From Metallyticus violacea (lineage: Eukaryota; Arthropoda; Insecta; Mantodea; Metallyticidae), in NCBI GenBank assembly GCA_030762175.1, contig CM060831.1, forward strand, positions 994,501-1,058,500: a DNA stretch of 64,000 nucleotides. The letters run 5' to 3'. The stretch's first letter is position 1; each line of letters begins with the position of its first letter. A program made the translations under genes and the position numbers. Below the pieces are notes generated by a model. It saw only the letters and a list, made by a program, of their open reading frames with translations, made no database searches and was not told the DNA's origin. Of the stretch, positions 43,740 through 56,170 are shown in pieces.

Positions 43740-45060
43740 AATTTAATCCTATTTATTTAAATGGTTTATACCGAGTTTTGTTGTGAAAGAACAAATATTG
43801 GTGCCGACAGGGCGATTTTTAAATTTGGGCTTAACCGCAGAGGTTTTTATGGTATTCCCCGATTTTCAATAATCTGATAATTTTCAAAAACCATTTTACT
43901 TATTTGATTTAATTCGTATATGCCAAGTTTTGTGGTGAAAAAAAAATTGCCTGAAACCGAAAATTTAAATGTTTTTGTTATTCTATTTAAATGGCGTATA
44001 AGGAGTTTCGTAACGAAAAAAAATATTAATAACACTGGAGCGATTTTCACATTTTGGGGTGTAGGCAACCCCCGTCCAATGATTATAGTCCGATTTCACT
44101 GATTTTCAGGAACTTTTTTATTTTGTTTTAATGACATATATAAAGTTTCCTTTATTTTTTTTTTTTTTAATTGCGACGGTTAGAGCGATTTTTAAATTTG
44201 GACTTGACGCATAAACGTTTATCAGCTATATCCCAACTCCTAATAATATGATAGTTTTCAAAAATTATTTTTCCTATTTGATTTAAATGGTATATGAAAA
44301 GTTTTGTTGTGAAAAAAACAATTATTGGTGCTGTTAGAGCGATTTTTACATTTTGGGTTTCAGGCAACCCCTTTTCCTAAGGGCCCGATTTCCTTAATTT
44401 CCAAATTTTTTTGTGTGTTATTTAAAAGGCATATACGGAGTTTCGTTACGAAAAAAACACATATTAATGTCAATAGAGCGATTTTTAAATTTTGGGGCGC
44501 AGGTAACCCTTCCTAATCTCCCGATTTCCCTGATTTTTCAGAAACGATCTTTTCTTATTATATTTAAATGGTGTACACAGAATTTCGTTGCGAAAAATCA
44601 TATATTAATGTCAATAGAGCGATTTTTAAATTTCGGGTTTTACGTACTCCTACTAATAGTCTGATTTCACTGAATTTCGAAAAAAATGTTTTTCTTACTT
44701 TATTTCAATGGCATATACCAAATTTCCTTTAAAACTGCACCCGCTAGAGCGATTTTTAAAATTCGCTTTAACCCCTAAAGGTTTTTCGCTAATATTTCGA
44801 CTCCAAGTAGACCAATTGACATGATTTTGGAAAAATACTTTTATCATTTTATTTATTTTTTTAATGAGTTTCGTTGAGATAAAGCAAAAATTGCGAATGC
44901 TAGAGCGTTTTTTTTTCCAACTTTTTTTTTAAAAATTCGCTTTAGGTAGCCCCCACCTCCAAAGGTTATTTTGCTGGTTAACGAACTCGACGAATCGTTT
45001 GTTAATTGATGGCCATGTGCCCAGTTTCGTTAAGAAAAAAAATTGCAACCGCTAGAAAGA
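43740..45060 (+). repeat. Degenerate tandem array D, period about 135-155 bp
   Basis: The block AGAGCGATTTTTAAATTT (or a close variant) recurs near 43807, 44038, 44182, 44336, 44476, 44617, 44752 and 44902. Each is preceded by a GAGTTTCGTTGCGAAAAAA-like block and followed by a run such as GGCAACCCC and CCGATTTCCCTGATTTT. Divergence between units is high. The short open frames across it are incidental. Confidence 0.88.
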
Positions 45061-45082
45061 GTACGGACACACACAAAGGAAA

Positions 45083-45195
45083 AATAATGTAACGCTGTTA
45101 ACAATGTAACTAAAATAACAATAACTAGAAAAGCAGAAAAGGATAAAACACTAAGAAAAAGTCACAGATTAGTGAGTTCTTCAATGGCAAGGGGG
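45083..45195 (+). repeat. Dispersed segment shared with 52058-52200
   Basis: AAAAATAATGTAACGCTGTT, AACAATGTAACTAAAATAAC and CAGAAAAGGATAA occur in the same order at 52058-52200. Here it lies between the D array and the right E arm, so it is probably part of the same element. Confidence 0.8.
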
Positions 45196-45429
45196 GGAAA
45201 AAAAGCACGCACACATGCACTTACGCACACACACATGTTTATTTTTCGAAATATTTAATTTTTAAATTTTTTTAGGTATCTAATAGGCACGATCGATGCA
45301 GATTTGAATAGATTAGTAATAACTCTTTCCAATGGTACAACAGCAATAGCTTACATTTCATCGGAATTCGTTAACAAGAAATATAGTTTCTGAAAATCAT
45401 ATATTTCATTTAATTAATAGTATACAAAT

Positions 45430-46042
45430 GTTTCAAAATAAAAGAACAAATTAATTCAGCATATAAACTGTATTTATAACGATATATGTGTTTCATATAT
45501 AACAAAAACATCGTCGTGAAGATAGCAAATGTGAAATATTAATCTGATATGTGTTTGAGAATTATATTTGTATGTAAGAACGCACTGTAATAACCTTCAG
45601 AATACGTTTACGTTACATGTTTTTACTACAATAACATAAATTAAATTTCAAAACCAATGAAAACTGGTGAAACTTTTGATTGTTTATTGTTGTTTGTGTA
45701 TATTTGCTTTGTATATTGTAAATGTTTTTAAATAGTAACACGTTTTTGTTTTATTGAAACATATGAACATCTTCTTAAATACAGAATGTAACTGGAAACT
45801 TTCTGTTATTTCTCTCTAATTTAGTGAATGTAAAGATATATCAAGTGCTAAGTTCATAAACATGATTACATTTAAAAATGTTAAAAAATACCCATAAAGT
45901 ATAGCTTTCTCTATCATTGTTATATATTTCATTTAATTAAAAGTATACATTGATTTTTGCGCTTTAATTTCAATAATAATAAGAATATTGTCTTTCGGTA
46001 CAATAACGTCGCAAATTCAACTTGCTGAGGAATTCGCTTAGT
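45430..46042 (-). repeat. Right arm (E) of foldback-like composite
   Basis: It is the reverse complement of 42864-43655 and reads in the same direction as 21965-22658. The outer end is TGAGGAATTCGCTTAGT at 46026-46042. Confidence 0.9.
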
Positions 46043-46387
46043 AAGTAAAGTGTTAAAGTGGCAAGCTTACTGTTACTGGCCAGAGACAATTTCCTTCTGT
46101 TTGGAGATCACAGACTCTGCTACCTGTTACACCAGAACATGAACATTACCATCACTGACCACTTCCCGTCCCAGCCACTTCTTTACCTTCCCCTCCGACC
46201 CTTGTTTTTTTACCTTTCCTATCGATTACTCTTTTTCTTTTTTTCCAGTCTCAAAAACCACAACACAAACTGGACTTTTGTATTTTTTTGCCACAGCATA
46301 TTTATTCCAAAGCGTTCTACAACTTTGTTTCATTTCCGTTCCCACCTTCTTCTCGCCCTTACGGACCAATGAACATCTAAACATGTG

Positions 46388-47085
46388 TATGTTTCTTAAC
46401 AGTGTTAATACACACCATTAGTGATCATTTGTGTTTCAGCATTTGTTTTAAAGTTTGTGTATTGAAGAATAACGTTGACATATTCACTCAATTCATGCTG
46501 ACACGTGTATGTTTTTAGAATGACACTAACATATTCATTAAGTTCATGCTCACATTTGAATATTTGTGGAAACGCTGGCATGCTTAGAAAATGAATGCTG
46601 ACACGTATATGCATAAAAATAACGCTGACATGTTCGGAAAGTTGATATTGTCATTTGTATACTTTAAAACAACACTGGCATGATCGGAAAGTTCACGCTA
46701 ACATTTGTATGTTCAATATAACGCTGATATATTCAAATAGTTCATGCTGACAGTATGTTTCAGAAGGTGACACTTGTATGCTTCAGAATAGCGCCGAAAT
46801 ATTTAGTCAGTTTATGCTGGCAGTGTATCTTCCAGAATAACACATCATCAGAAAGTTCATGGCGACATTTGCCTGCTTCAGAATAATGCTGAAATTTCCA
46901 GTCAATTCATGCTGGTGTGTATGTTTCAGAATAACTCTGGTATATTCAGAAAGTCCATACTGACATTATGTTTTTCAGAATGACGCTGACATACTCAGAT
47001 AGGTAAGATTGACATTTGCTTGTTTCAGAATATTTCCAGTAGTTTATGCTGACGTGTATGTTTTAGAATTTAGTTGACATGTTCC
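46388..47085. repeat. Degenerate minisatellite, about 50-bp unit
   Basis: Words such as TTCATGCTGACA, TGTATGTTTCAGAATAAC and GCTGACATATTCAGAAAG recur roughly every 50 bp over about 700 bp, with many indels. An old array. Confidence 0.82.
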
Positions 47086-47125
47086 GATTATGCTGTTTCA
47101 AGATGATATATTAACAATAGCTTTT

Positions 47126-47377
47126 TAATAGTGGTTTACGCCCATTTTTACTACTGAGTCATTACAGGAGGTGGAAATTGATGAAGCATGAGATGAAATT
47201 ATAAATTAGTAAAGGGATTTTTGGGAAGAAGAAATGTGCCAAGACTAAATCTACGGTATCTCGCCGACCTTTGCCATTGACGAGGACTGAGGAAATCCTG
47301 GAAGTCAATAAGTCCAGCGGGATTCGAACCACAGAACTGCTAGCAGCCTCAGCCACTGCTACAGTCAACCTATGGTG
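47126..47377 (-). mobile_element. SINE-B, old long-tail copy
   Basis: Minus strand: GGTTCGAATCCCGC, CAGGATTTCCTCAGTCCTCG, TCATTTCATCTCATGCTTCA, and the tail words TCAGTAGTAAAAATGGGCG. The GGACGGTCCTCC segment is deleted. Confidence 0.88.
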
Positions 47378-48062
47378 GTATTTTCATGTTTTGACATAAA
47401 CAGCTCGTGATGACACAGAACATTACTGTTATCATCACCATAGCTGGCAACTCCCACGGCGATATAATTACCCACTCATGCGAAACGATAGCCGGTCCAA
47501 TGTGGTGGATGGTACTGATCTCCAAAGTTCCCATGACGTGTGCAAAACAAAAAGGGAACGGAAATTATTAACAAATCGCAATGTGGAGACTGCGGTTAGC
47601 CCGGTGTCACCGCAAGTGTCCAGGGGGAGGCGACCTTGAGGAGGTTCACTGTTCATCTAAACCTAAAGTGTTTCATTCCTGCATACGAAGACGTGCATTC
47701 CCAAAATTGGTTTTGTAACTACACGATGTCACCGACTTGCTGTCTGAGGTAAGTTATACTCCATTGTTCCGCTCACTAGTGGGATGGAGGACAGTTCCCT
47801 TCATGTGAAGATATTGCATTTATATATAAAGTATATGTGCTACTGCTGAACCGTATCGTGCACAAGGTGTTCAAGAAAAAGCATCACCACACAACAGGTG
47901 TGAAGAAGCAGGTGTCAGCCCTTGGTGCGTGACGGACAACGCTGTGGTAACAGATGCGTAAATAGTTCATTCGCACGGTCGAGATAAACGGTCACAAAAA
48001 TAATTGAAGAAAACATGTCATTTTTAAAAATAAGAGATGCTTGTGATCCTTTTAGTAATAAA
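47378..48062. other. Unassigned sequence
   Basis: A 62-codon open frame at 47468-47656 (-) lies in a slightly GC-richer patch. No family was recognised. Confidence 0.45.
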
Positions 48063-48345
48063 ACAATTGTTGCATGTTTATCAACAATGAGTAACACTTA
48101 CACTTACTAGCATTACCACTGTTGCATCTTTATCTACAGTCAATCACGCTAAAGTTACTAGCATTACAACTGTTGCATCTTTATCAACAGTCAGTAATAA
48201 TACAGTTACTATCATTACAACTGTTGAATCTTTATTAACAGTCAGTAATAATACAGTTACTAGCATTACAACTGTTGCATCTTTATTAACAATGAGTAAC
48301 ATTACAACACAATTATCAGTATTACAACAGTTGTATCTTTAAAAC
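48063..48345. repeat. Minisatellite, 51-bp unit, about 5.5 copies
   Basis: The unit contains TTACAACTGTTGCATCTTTA, TCAACAGTCAGTAATAATAC and AGTTACTAGCA. The central copies are nearly identical and the outer ones have decayed. Confidence 0.92.
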
Positions 48346-51300
48346 TCTTTAGCAATTGTTTTCATAGTATAAATTCATGCCCTTATTCGCTGTTGCCTGA
48401 TCAATAAAAATTAATTTTTGAAATACCGTACTTAAAGGCCAAGGTGCACTTACTTCTTGTTGAGCAAGTGACGGATATGACTACAATTTGCTCGCCACAT
48501 GAAAAAGTAAAACAGAAGAAAGGCGAGCGGTTCCGAACTATTTCCGGTATAAAAATGGCCGCCTCTCCACGCTTGGCCAGCAAGGGGTGACGACGTTACG
48601 AAACCCCTCCTCAAGACAACACACGTACAAAACTGAGGCAGGGACAATTTGGGGTCACTCATATTGTATGCTTTCCAATTTATTACAGTAATTTCCATAT
48701 CCGGCATTCTAGCGACAAAAATTGCTTATTACGGGCAGTTCTGAGTATTCTTTTGCACCATTCTGGTCAGTTTATTATCAACCTATGATGCCAACCAACT
48801 TACAGTTTCTTTGCTCTACTCCGACAGCGTGGAAGTGATTTCAAAATATAATAAGTAAATAATCCCAACCTTCTTCCACTAGCTCGGTTTGTTAACGTTA
48901 CATCATTATTTTAATAAAGGTACTAGCACAACTAAATTCAACTATCTTTAATATAACAAAGTGATAAATGGCAAACTTACCATATGATGGCTCGGGAAAG
49001 AGAAAACCGCCCGTACTTTGAACTGATTGTGTAAAACTTCTACATTCTGTAAAAAAGATTATGTTTTATTAGTTAACCTAACTGTCAAACTGCACACCAA
49101 GAGCCACTTAAACATAACTGTATTCCCTATTCTAATATGGGGATGACAGTGTCAGAACAATGAGATGTGATATGTCAATATTGTTTTCCAACTTAATTTT
49201 AAATGCCATTTTTAATTATAAACGCCACTTGGAATTGTTAAGAAAACTTTTTATATTTAGAGGTGGATATTTCAAATTAAAATTCATAGTAAAGAAATTC
49301 TTATTTTATGGTGCTAGATGTTCAAAGTATTTTAGTATCATGAAAAATGAATTCCTACGAAGTTAGTTCTCGACTTAAATTCCTTTTAGTATAATTTATC
49401 ATTTCAAAACTTTTTCTTGTATTTTATACATTTTTAGTATCTTGTAAAATGTTGTTTTTGGCCTTATTTGAAAATTACAATTAAATATGTAATAATCACA
49501 ATATACCGGACATTTCATGCTTTTGTCGGCGAGCTGGCGGATTGCTAGTCAGAACGGATATAATAATCTCGCAGCTACAATGACCACTTAACTTATGACA
49601 GAAAATGTCGAAGTGTTGTCCTGCTATATCCACACAGTTGTGACATCTTTTTAGAGAATTGTCATTCACTCATCTTCTGAGTGAAAGATACAAGGTTAAT
49701 GAATTGCAGGGTAACCTTCTGTAATTGCATGCCAGGGAACGTTAATGAGAGAATAACTGATCTATGCTTAATATTATTTATTGATGAACCATGGCTTCAT
49801 TTACGTGTCCATGCTTCAACGCAAATTAATAGTATTAGAGTATGAAAAATACTGATTTTTTTTGCATGATGAGAACATATACAGTAAATGCGTAGGACAG
49901 CATTACAATTTGTCTTTTTTGAGGTAGACAGTATGTACTTTTTATTTAGGGGAGAAGTTGAAAAATAAATTGTATGGAACAAAATCTTACACATTAAAAG
50001 TACTAAAAGAAAACAGCAGTTCAATTTCAAAGGCAAACTGATGCGTGTGAAATGAAAAATTTCTATTAGATTGCCTCATAAGAAATGTCGGCTTTAAGTT
50101 TGTTTTGTAAGATTTTAAAGGTTTTCTTTTGTTTGGCAATGTTCTGGTTATTATTGTGAGCATGTGTCAGTCGTCACAATAACAAAGTTCTTCTAAAGCA
50201 CTACTGGAAACAAGATTATAAAGTTTGAAGCAGTATTTGCTGGCTTCACCCCCTTACATTATCAGAACTTATATGCTTATTGTACATTTCTAATGACATT
50301 ATTGAGCGCTCAGGAACAGGAATATGTTATGTGTAAATAACGTAATACTATGTACTTAGTATTTCTAGTTCGAGTTCCGTGTACTCGCTTCAAGGTTCTT
50401 CTTTAGTACACGAGCCAGAAGCTTTGCTTGTTTAGTCGTTTAAAAGGACAAAATTGTCGCGAGGGTGTAAAAAAGCCCGTAACATTGAAAGAGGTAACAA
50501 ATCGTCCGACATTTATAAAACAGCGAATGGACAGACTTTTACGTAAACTTCATTTTAAGAGCAAATCAGAAAGACCTGCTATAAAGCCCCGTAACCAATA
50601 AGAGTAGGGGATTGGAGCAAAAGTTCGCGAAACTTCTATTACAAAGAATCTTGTGCCGTCTTAACATAAAAGTAGTGTAAAGAGTAAATTGAGGTCTCAG
50701 AAACACACATGAAGTTTGGAGTTAGAGCAGGAGGACGAAATTTATGTTTAAATTCAGAGGAGGCGTCATTTTCAAGTATAAATTCTGAGCCTGTGTTAAT
50801 GATAAACAGTAGTGTTTGAGAACTTTCATGTACAAATAACAAAACAAACTGACGTGGCATGCGGTGATGCACGTAGTAAATCAAGAATAAACAATTTAAT
50901 CATGAAGCTCTTCCATCAACTCAGTTAAACATTCCCTTCTTCCCCTTGATATAAATACCAGCAAATGCTGCACAGCTACTTTAACTAGGAATAACTACGC
51001 ACGAGCTAAAGCCGAGGCTTTTTCAAATACTTAACTACCGATAGTGGTTTTTGCTTGGAAATACATGGAGATTAGCGCCAATAATGTGTGGCTATGTATT
51101 TTTATTAATTAGTAACGCTAGGTTTTATGTGCACAAAATGTCTGAAACACGCAAGAAATATATATATAAAACATGCAACATACAATTTTTAATCGAAATA
51201 TACGTATATAATTCATTAATCATTACATATTCAATTCCTTTTCTTTTTTCTTTTTGTAAAGTTGATGCAGTTTGTTAAAATATATTTTTTCTGTTTCTAA

Positions 51301-52057
51301 GAATTTTCGTTGGCTTATTTCCCTAACTGAATTTTTTTCAGGGGGTTTACCTCAGTTCTTAAGGTGAATTATAAACTAACATCCTCCTAGCAGCTATGCT
51401 TGGGACAATGTAGCCGCGCCTTCCAGGCACCCCAATCTCAGAAGTCGGTTACACTCTCGCAATGTCCGTACGAACATTGTGGACATTCAAAAATCTCAAG
51501 AATTTAAGTAATCCCACTTTGTCTTTTATGTTTTCAAGAGTAAAAATACTTTTTATTCGATAAAATAAAAATGTAATTTTGTTATTTTCCTCACTTAACA
51601 GCTTCACCAGGGGAAGGCTTAAAAACCCATGTGCAAGTATGAGCACGCTCCAACAATGTGTGAGAGCATTAGTTGCTAAGAGAGACCTGGAAAGCAAGAT
51701 ACTCGCTGTAAATATTATCAGACCCGAGCAGACGAAAAGCTTCATGTTAGGGAACTCTGTATCTCTGAGCAGAAAACGCTGGAAAAAATTTGATGGGGCA
51801 TCACAACAGGTGACGAAAGATGACAATCATCGGTCTGGATCTAATACATTACTATAAGCTCTTGTTCCACGAAAGAGTGTAAAACATTTTAATTCATACA
51901 ATGTTTGTCAAACCTTGAATTTGCATTTTTTAATGTACATACGGATTAATCCACCTTGAGACGCGCGGACGGCTAGGAGCATCAATTACAGTCGTCCGGA
52001 GAATCAAGCTTCCTCATTGCACTCGGTCATTTATTTTATTATTGATAATGTAAATGA
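48346..52057. other. Long unassigned stretch
   Basis: Over 3.7 kb I see no SINE, transposase or array. Open frames (48450-48707 -, 50639-50884 -, 51449-51826 - and 51579-51857 +) overlap in opposite strands and match nothing I know. If a host exon is hidden in this window, this is one of the places where I would look. Confidence 0.45.
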
Positions 52058-52200
52058 AAAATAATGTAACGCTATTAACAATGTAACTAAAATGACAATA
52101 ACTAGAAACGCAGAAAAGGATAATAGAAACATTAAGAAAAAGATTAGTAATCACTATATTTCAAACTGCTTGAGCTCTTCTATGGCAAGAAGACAATGTT
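52058..52200 (+). repeat. Dispersed segment shared with 45083-45195
   Basis: AATAATGTAACGCTATTAAC, ACTAGAAACGCAGAAAAGG and a later TTCTATGGCAAGAAG match 45083-45195 and beyond. Confidence 0.8.
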
Positions 52201-52360
52201 TTATCCTTTTCTATTGTTCTAATTATTGTTATATATTATTTGTTTATATTGTTTGGCAATTATATTATTGTTATAATAAAAATTGGGAAAATTGTGTCAA
52301 AAGAGTTTACTTTAAAATAAAATGAAAAGAAATTATTTTGCTGGCATTAGCAAGAACCGA

Positions 52361-52384
52361 AAAAAAAAAAAAAAAAAAAAAAAA
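52361..52384. repeat. Poly(A) run
   Basis: About 24 A residues; no retroposed body was recognised upstream. Confidence 0.88.
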
Positions 52385-52465
52385 GATACACTAAATGGAT
52401 TAAAATATCAGCCATAGTTTGATTGAACTTAATCATATACTGAATTATTCTCTCTTTATAAAAGT

Positions 52466-52767
52466 GGTCGGTCCTGGTGGTGTAGTGGTTACCATACTTG
52501 CCTCCTAAACCCAAGATCGCGGGTTCAAACCCGGCCAGGACCGATGGATTTTTTCGGGGCGTAAAAAATCCTAAGTATGGCTTCCTTCGGAAGGGAAGTA
52601 AAGCCGTGGGTCCCGTGTCTTACATTTACGGCACGAAAAAGAACCTCAAGCCTGAAAGAGAGGCCTCTGAGCAAAATTTGTCGGCCGTTTCACGCCCTGA
52701 GTTGAATTGGACGGTGATGACCTGAGCTGTTGAAGAGCGTCCATAAATAAATCAATCAATCAATCAA
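52466..52767 (+). mobile_element. SINE-A, best-preserved full-length copy with 11-bp target-site duplication
   Basis: The direct repeat TTTATAAAAGT lies at 52455-52465 and 52768-52778. The tRNA-like head (52470-52542, 73 nt) has a perfect seven-bp acceptor stem (GGTCCTG with CAGGACC) and a T arm with CGGGTTCAAACCCG, which contains box B. Box A is GTGGTGTAGTGG. The body follows, and the tail is (AATC)n. The anticodon stem is irregular, so a parent tRNA cannot be named. The intact promoter elements and target duplication suggest this copy is recent and a good family reference. Confidence 0.96.
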
Positions 52768-53274
52768 TTTATAAAAGTTGTATCATTATCATCACTTACG
52801 CTAATACTTTGCATTTTTAGGTCAACTGTTTCCAAAAACTATTAAAACTTACATTAGTATTTGTAGTTACCAATATTCCATACAAGTTACAAGTGCACGA
52901 GTAATACTAATGCTTTTGTGGAACAGGACACGGAAAAATCACTTGTACATTTGCAAGAATGGAGTTGTAAAGCACAAGGTAATAGAAACCTATCTGGAAC
53001 AGAGTTTTGTCAATAACTACAAGTTATAAGTTTATTCACTCACACTTTTGTGAAACAGAGCTCAGAAGAGGATCCCCCAACTAAAACAAGGCGAGTGAGA
53101 AGAGTTGGCAAGATTTCTTCTCGGCTATTGGCCACTTTATGACAGTTTCACTTCAGGGACAAAAGACGGTCATCACTGTCATAAATCTTCAATGTACTAA
53201 GAACGAAGCGTGTGCGCGGAACTCAAGCGCATCTGCTCTGATTGCACTGAAAACAACTCAGATTCTGCAGGAGT

Positions 53275-53470
53275 AAAATGTTCGCCCATACTCCATACAG
53301 TCCAGATCTGGTCCCCAAAATAAAAGAAAAAATTCGTGGCAACGATTTGAATCACCTGAGATCACAGTCGCTGCGACGAAGAATGAATTTTCATCCTATC
53401 CAAAGAGACATGGCGTTCAACATTTACTCAATGTTTGAACAGATAAGACGTTGTAGAGAATGAAATAGAG
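53275..53470 (+). mobile_element. Possible Tc1/mariner transposase C-terminal fragment
   Basis: The open frame 53278-53463 starts M-F-A-H-T-P-Y-S-P-D-L-V-P, resembling the H-P-P-Y-S-P-D-L-A-P block with the last catalytic residue, and continues K-I-K-E-K-I-R-G. The S-D-F-H-L-F segment is missing and the rest is only weakly similar. Confidence 0.45.
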
Positions 53471-54189
53471 AACATTTTGAAAAGACGCAAAGACCAGATC
53501 GTATTTTTAAACATGCTATTCCTTTCATTCTCAAACGTTTCAGAGTGATCCTCGTTTGCTGTTACAGATTCTACATCTTTACCGATTCATTTAATGGCAT
53601 TTCTTTAGTTTCTAGATTCTTAATAGAGGCGGAAAGTTTCCCAAAATTAATTTTAAAATAAGGGTGTACTTTTCCCCTAAACGTGCGAAAGTGAAGTTTA
53701 ATAAAGTAAAATCACGTTTCAAAATAACCGATTATAAATTTAGTTGAATTTGAACGTAATTCAAAATAAATGTTTGAGATATAAAGATGCCTTACTTAAC
53801 AGGCTGGAGAAAATCAAAGAAAATTATGAAGGTTTGTTGCTTTTAAGTGGACAAAATTTTCTTCTAGAAGTACGAATATATTAATATGTGTTAATTTAAA
53901 GAAATTAAGATATGCAAAAACATACAAAACATGCCAAATAAACTCCTCATATTCGTAATCAATACAGGTAAAACAGATGATCAAATAAAAATTTGCATAT
54001 ATATCCTAGCCATAGATGTCAATAACTTCTCCATTCTGCGCCCATTTGATTTCCTTGTTGGAAGTCACCAAACTTCTCACATTTTCTCAGCAGCGAAATT
54101 CTGTTTTAGTACAGCTGATGAAGATATAATAATGTGTCACATCTACAATTAAGATAAGTTACACACACACACACACAACATTTCAATAA

Positions 54190-54660
54190 TCGACACATTA
54201 CGAAACCGGAATATGACTTTACTGTCTATCGTCATCGAACACATTTCTACTCGATCTCATTCAGCGTGTTCGTTCCCAGAATCTGGAACTCCCTTCCTCC
54301 TGAAGACAGATTGTCGGACAATAAAGGAATTTAAACATACACTGAAATGCCATACCAACTCCAGGATTAGTTAGTCTCTCGCTTCTTTTTCTTCTTCGTC
54401 CTCCTTTTCTTCGTCTTCTTCTCCTCCTCCTTCTTTCTCCCCCGTTGTACTCGAGAAAAATTATTTAAGAACAAGTAGACTTCTAAAACTATCTTTATCA
54501 ATTTTCCAGCTATATTAATATGTGTAATATGTACACTCTGTGTATCTTTAATTTTTTTCTGCATTTTATATTACTAAGTATATTGTACTCTATAATTTTG
54601 CTGATTTTTTCGCCCGGTACAGTGGAGCAAAAGGCTCCATTGCCTTACTTCTTACCAGGG

Positions 54661-54695
<35 letters not shown>

Positions 54696-54700
54696 ACTAT
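54190..54700 (+). mobile_element. 3' end of a non-LTR retrotransposon, second copy
   Basis: It shares CGGAATATGACTTTACTGTC, CCCAGAATCTGGAACTC and CTTCCTCCTGAAGACAGA with 3670-3790. A frame here reads V-P-R-I-W-N-S-L-P-P, then D-N-K-G after a frameshift. A (TTC)-rich patch at 54375-54440 and (TAAA)n at 54661-54697 follow, the latter directly after TTACCAGGG as in the first copy. Confidence 0.78.
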
Positions 54701-54772
54701 AAAAGTATTAGTGTTGGTAAAAAAGCTGCCTTTATTTTTTGTGTATGTTAAATAGTATGTTTTCTCAATGCA

Positions 54773-54832
54773 TAACCCGCCTGCGGTGCCTCAATTAAAA
54801 ACAGGCGTTAAACACTACTAAAAAAATGCATA
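54773..54832 (+). mobile_element. Mini-SINE: second SINE-B tail-only insertion
   Basis: The direct repeat AATGCATAAC flanks CCGCCTGCGGTGCCTCAATT, the rest of the SINE-B 3' end (AAAAACAGGCGTTAAACACT) and a short A run. It starts at the same SINE-B position as the copy at 7997-8108, yet sits at a different target. Confidence 0.85.
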
Positions 54833-54839
54833 ACTATCC

Positions 54840-55569
54840 GAGAATGTAATGTTATTTATTCTTTCCGTTAAAAGCAGTGTTTTAAATTTTTCGGAATAGT
54901 AAATAAAATCCATATACGCTACCCTGGTACCTGTTTTCCTAAACCAGGATGTGCATATGAAATTTTCCATTTATTATTATAAACTATTCAATACAGTAAT
55001 ATCTTACTACCTTGTTTTACAGATTTTCCTAATAAATAGAATAAAATAATATAATAAAATAGTAAAAATAATTCAAAATTAATTAAACTAAACCAAAATA
55101 TAAATTTACTAAACTACTTCCCAATTTAATATTTCAAAATTTGCAAACTCTACCAAATTACTGCGAACAGTAAGAATTATAGTTGGTAGTCAGTTTTTCT
55201 ATCTAACCACTGGTTACCAGAAGTATGTAGTATCCAGTACTTTTACAGGAATTGCTCTTAAATTAACTCTCAACATTTAAACATTACACTTAGTAATCTT
55301 TCATATCTCCTTTTCGGAATGATTAATAAATTGTAAACGACAAATTAAATTTTTCTTTAATGAGTCTGCCTGAAATTTAGTTTATAAATTTATTATTTGA
55401 GATGCCCACAATTACATCACTCGTTAGTTGTCTCATGAGAACGGGTACTTTGATGTTCTATTGGGCATTACTGAACTTGACAGATTGCCGCATATCTCAG
55501 TACGAAAAATCGCCCTAAACGAAAGAGAGTCAAGAGATAACTATAGAGACAATAAATACTGAATACTCA
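54840..55569. other. Unassigned AT-rich sequence
   Basis: Nothing recognised. Confidence 0.45.
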
Positions 55570-56170
55570 TCGAAACGTTTTGATTATCCCATTTTCTCAA
55601 AGTATTCCCCTTGGCACTGTATGCAGCAGTCCATCTGGAAGCAACCACGCCATTCAGTTTCCGACACTGCATGTGCTGCAACGCTTCTTCAGGGTGAGAA
55701 AATCGGTGACCTCAAACTCGGTTCTTGACAGTAGGGAACAGGAAGAAATCGTATGGTGCCAGGTATGGACTGTAGGATGGGTGAGTCATTAGCTTTGCCT
55801 CAATTCTATTGTCACAGTAGCGGTATGAGCTGATGCATTGGCATGCAGCTACAAATTCCCCTTAATCCTGTCTTGAACTTTCTGAAACAATTTCGGAAGG
55901 CAAACTTCTGTGTACTATTTTGCAGTAACAGCTTTTTGATTTTTTTAGCACAATGGTTGTCACGTGACCACTTGCGGAGAAGAAAGAGGCAACCATTTTC
56001 TTTCCCAAAGGCCCCCTCAAATGCTCAATTGAGTGCGTTTCATTTAAGTCACACTTTGCAAATTTACAACATAGCATTCAGAATGATGAATAACACAACA
56101 GAGCTCTGCCTGCTACAATGGCATCAGCAATGACTCAGCAATGCTTTCCCTAAGGGTGGCCAATGTACCA
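55570..56170 (-). mobile_element. Mariner-like transposase, C-terminal half
   Basis: Minus strand: G-K-K-M-V-A-S-F-F (about 56000), A-N-A-S-A-H-T-A (decayed H-D-N-A), H-P-S-Y-S-P-Y-L-A-P-Y-D-F-F-L-F-P (about 55780), G-H-R-F-S-H-P-E-E-A-L and G-E-Y-F-E-K-M at the C-terminus (about 55595). The catalytic P-D of the second block is P-Y here, and frameshifts occur. The N-terminal half was not recognised. Confidence 0.8.

Noticed and set aside
52470..52542. Functional tRNA gene
   Set aside because: The 73-nt head folds partly like a tRNA, but it is the 5' end of a SINE with target duplications, and the anticodon stem is irregular.
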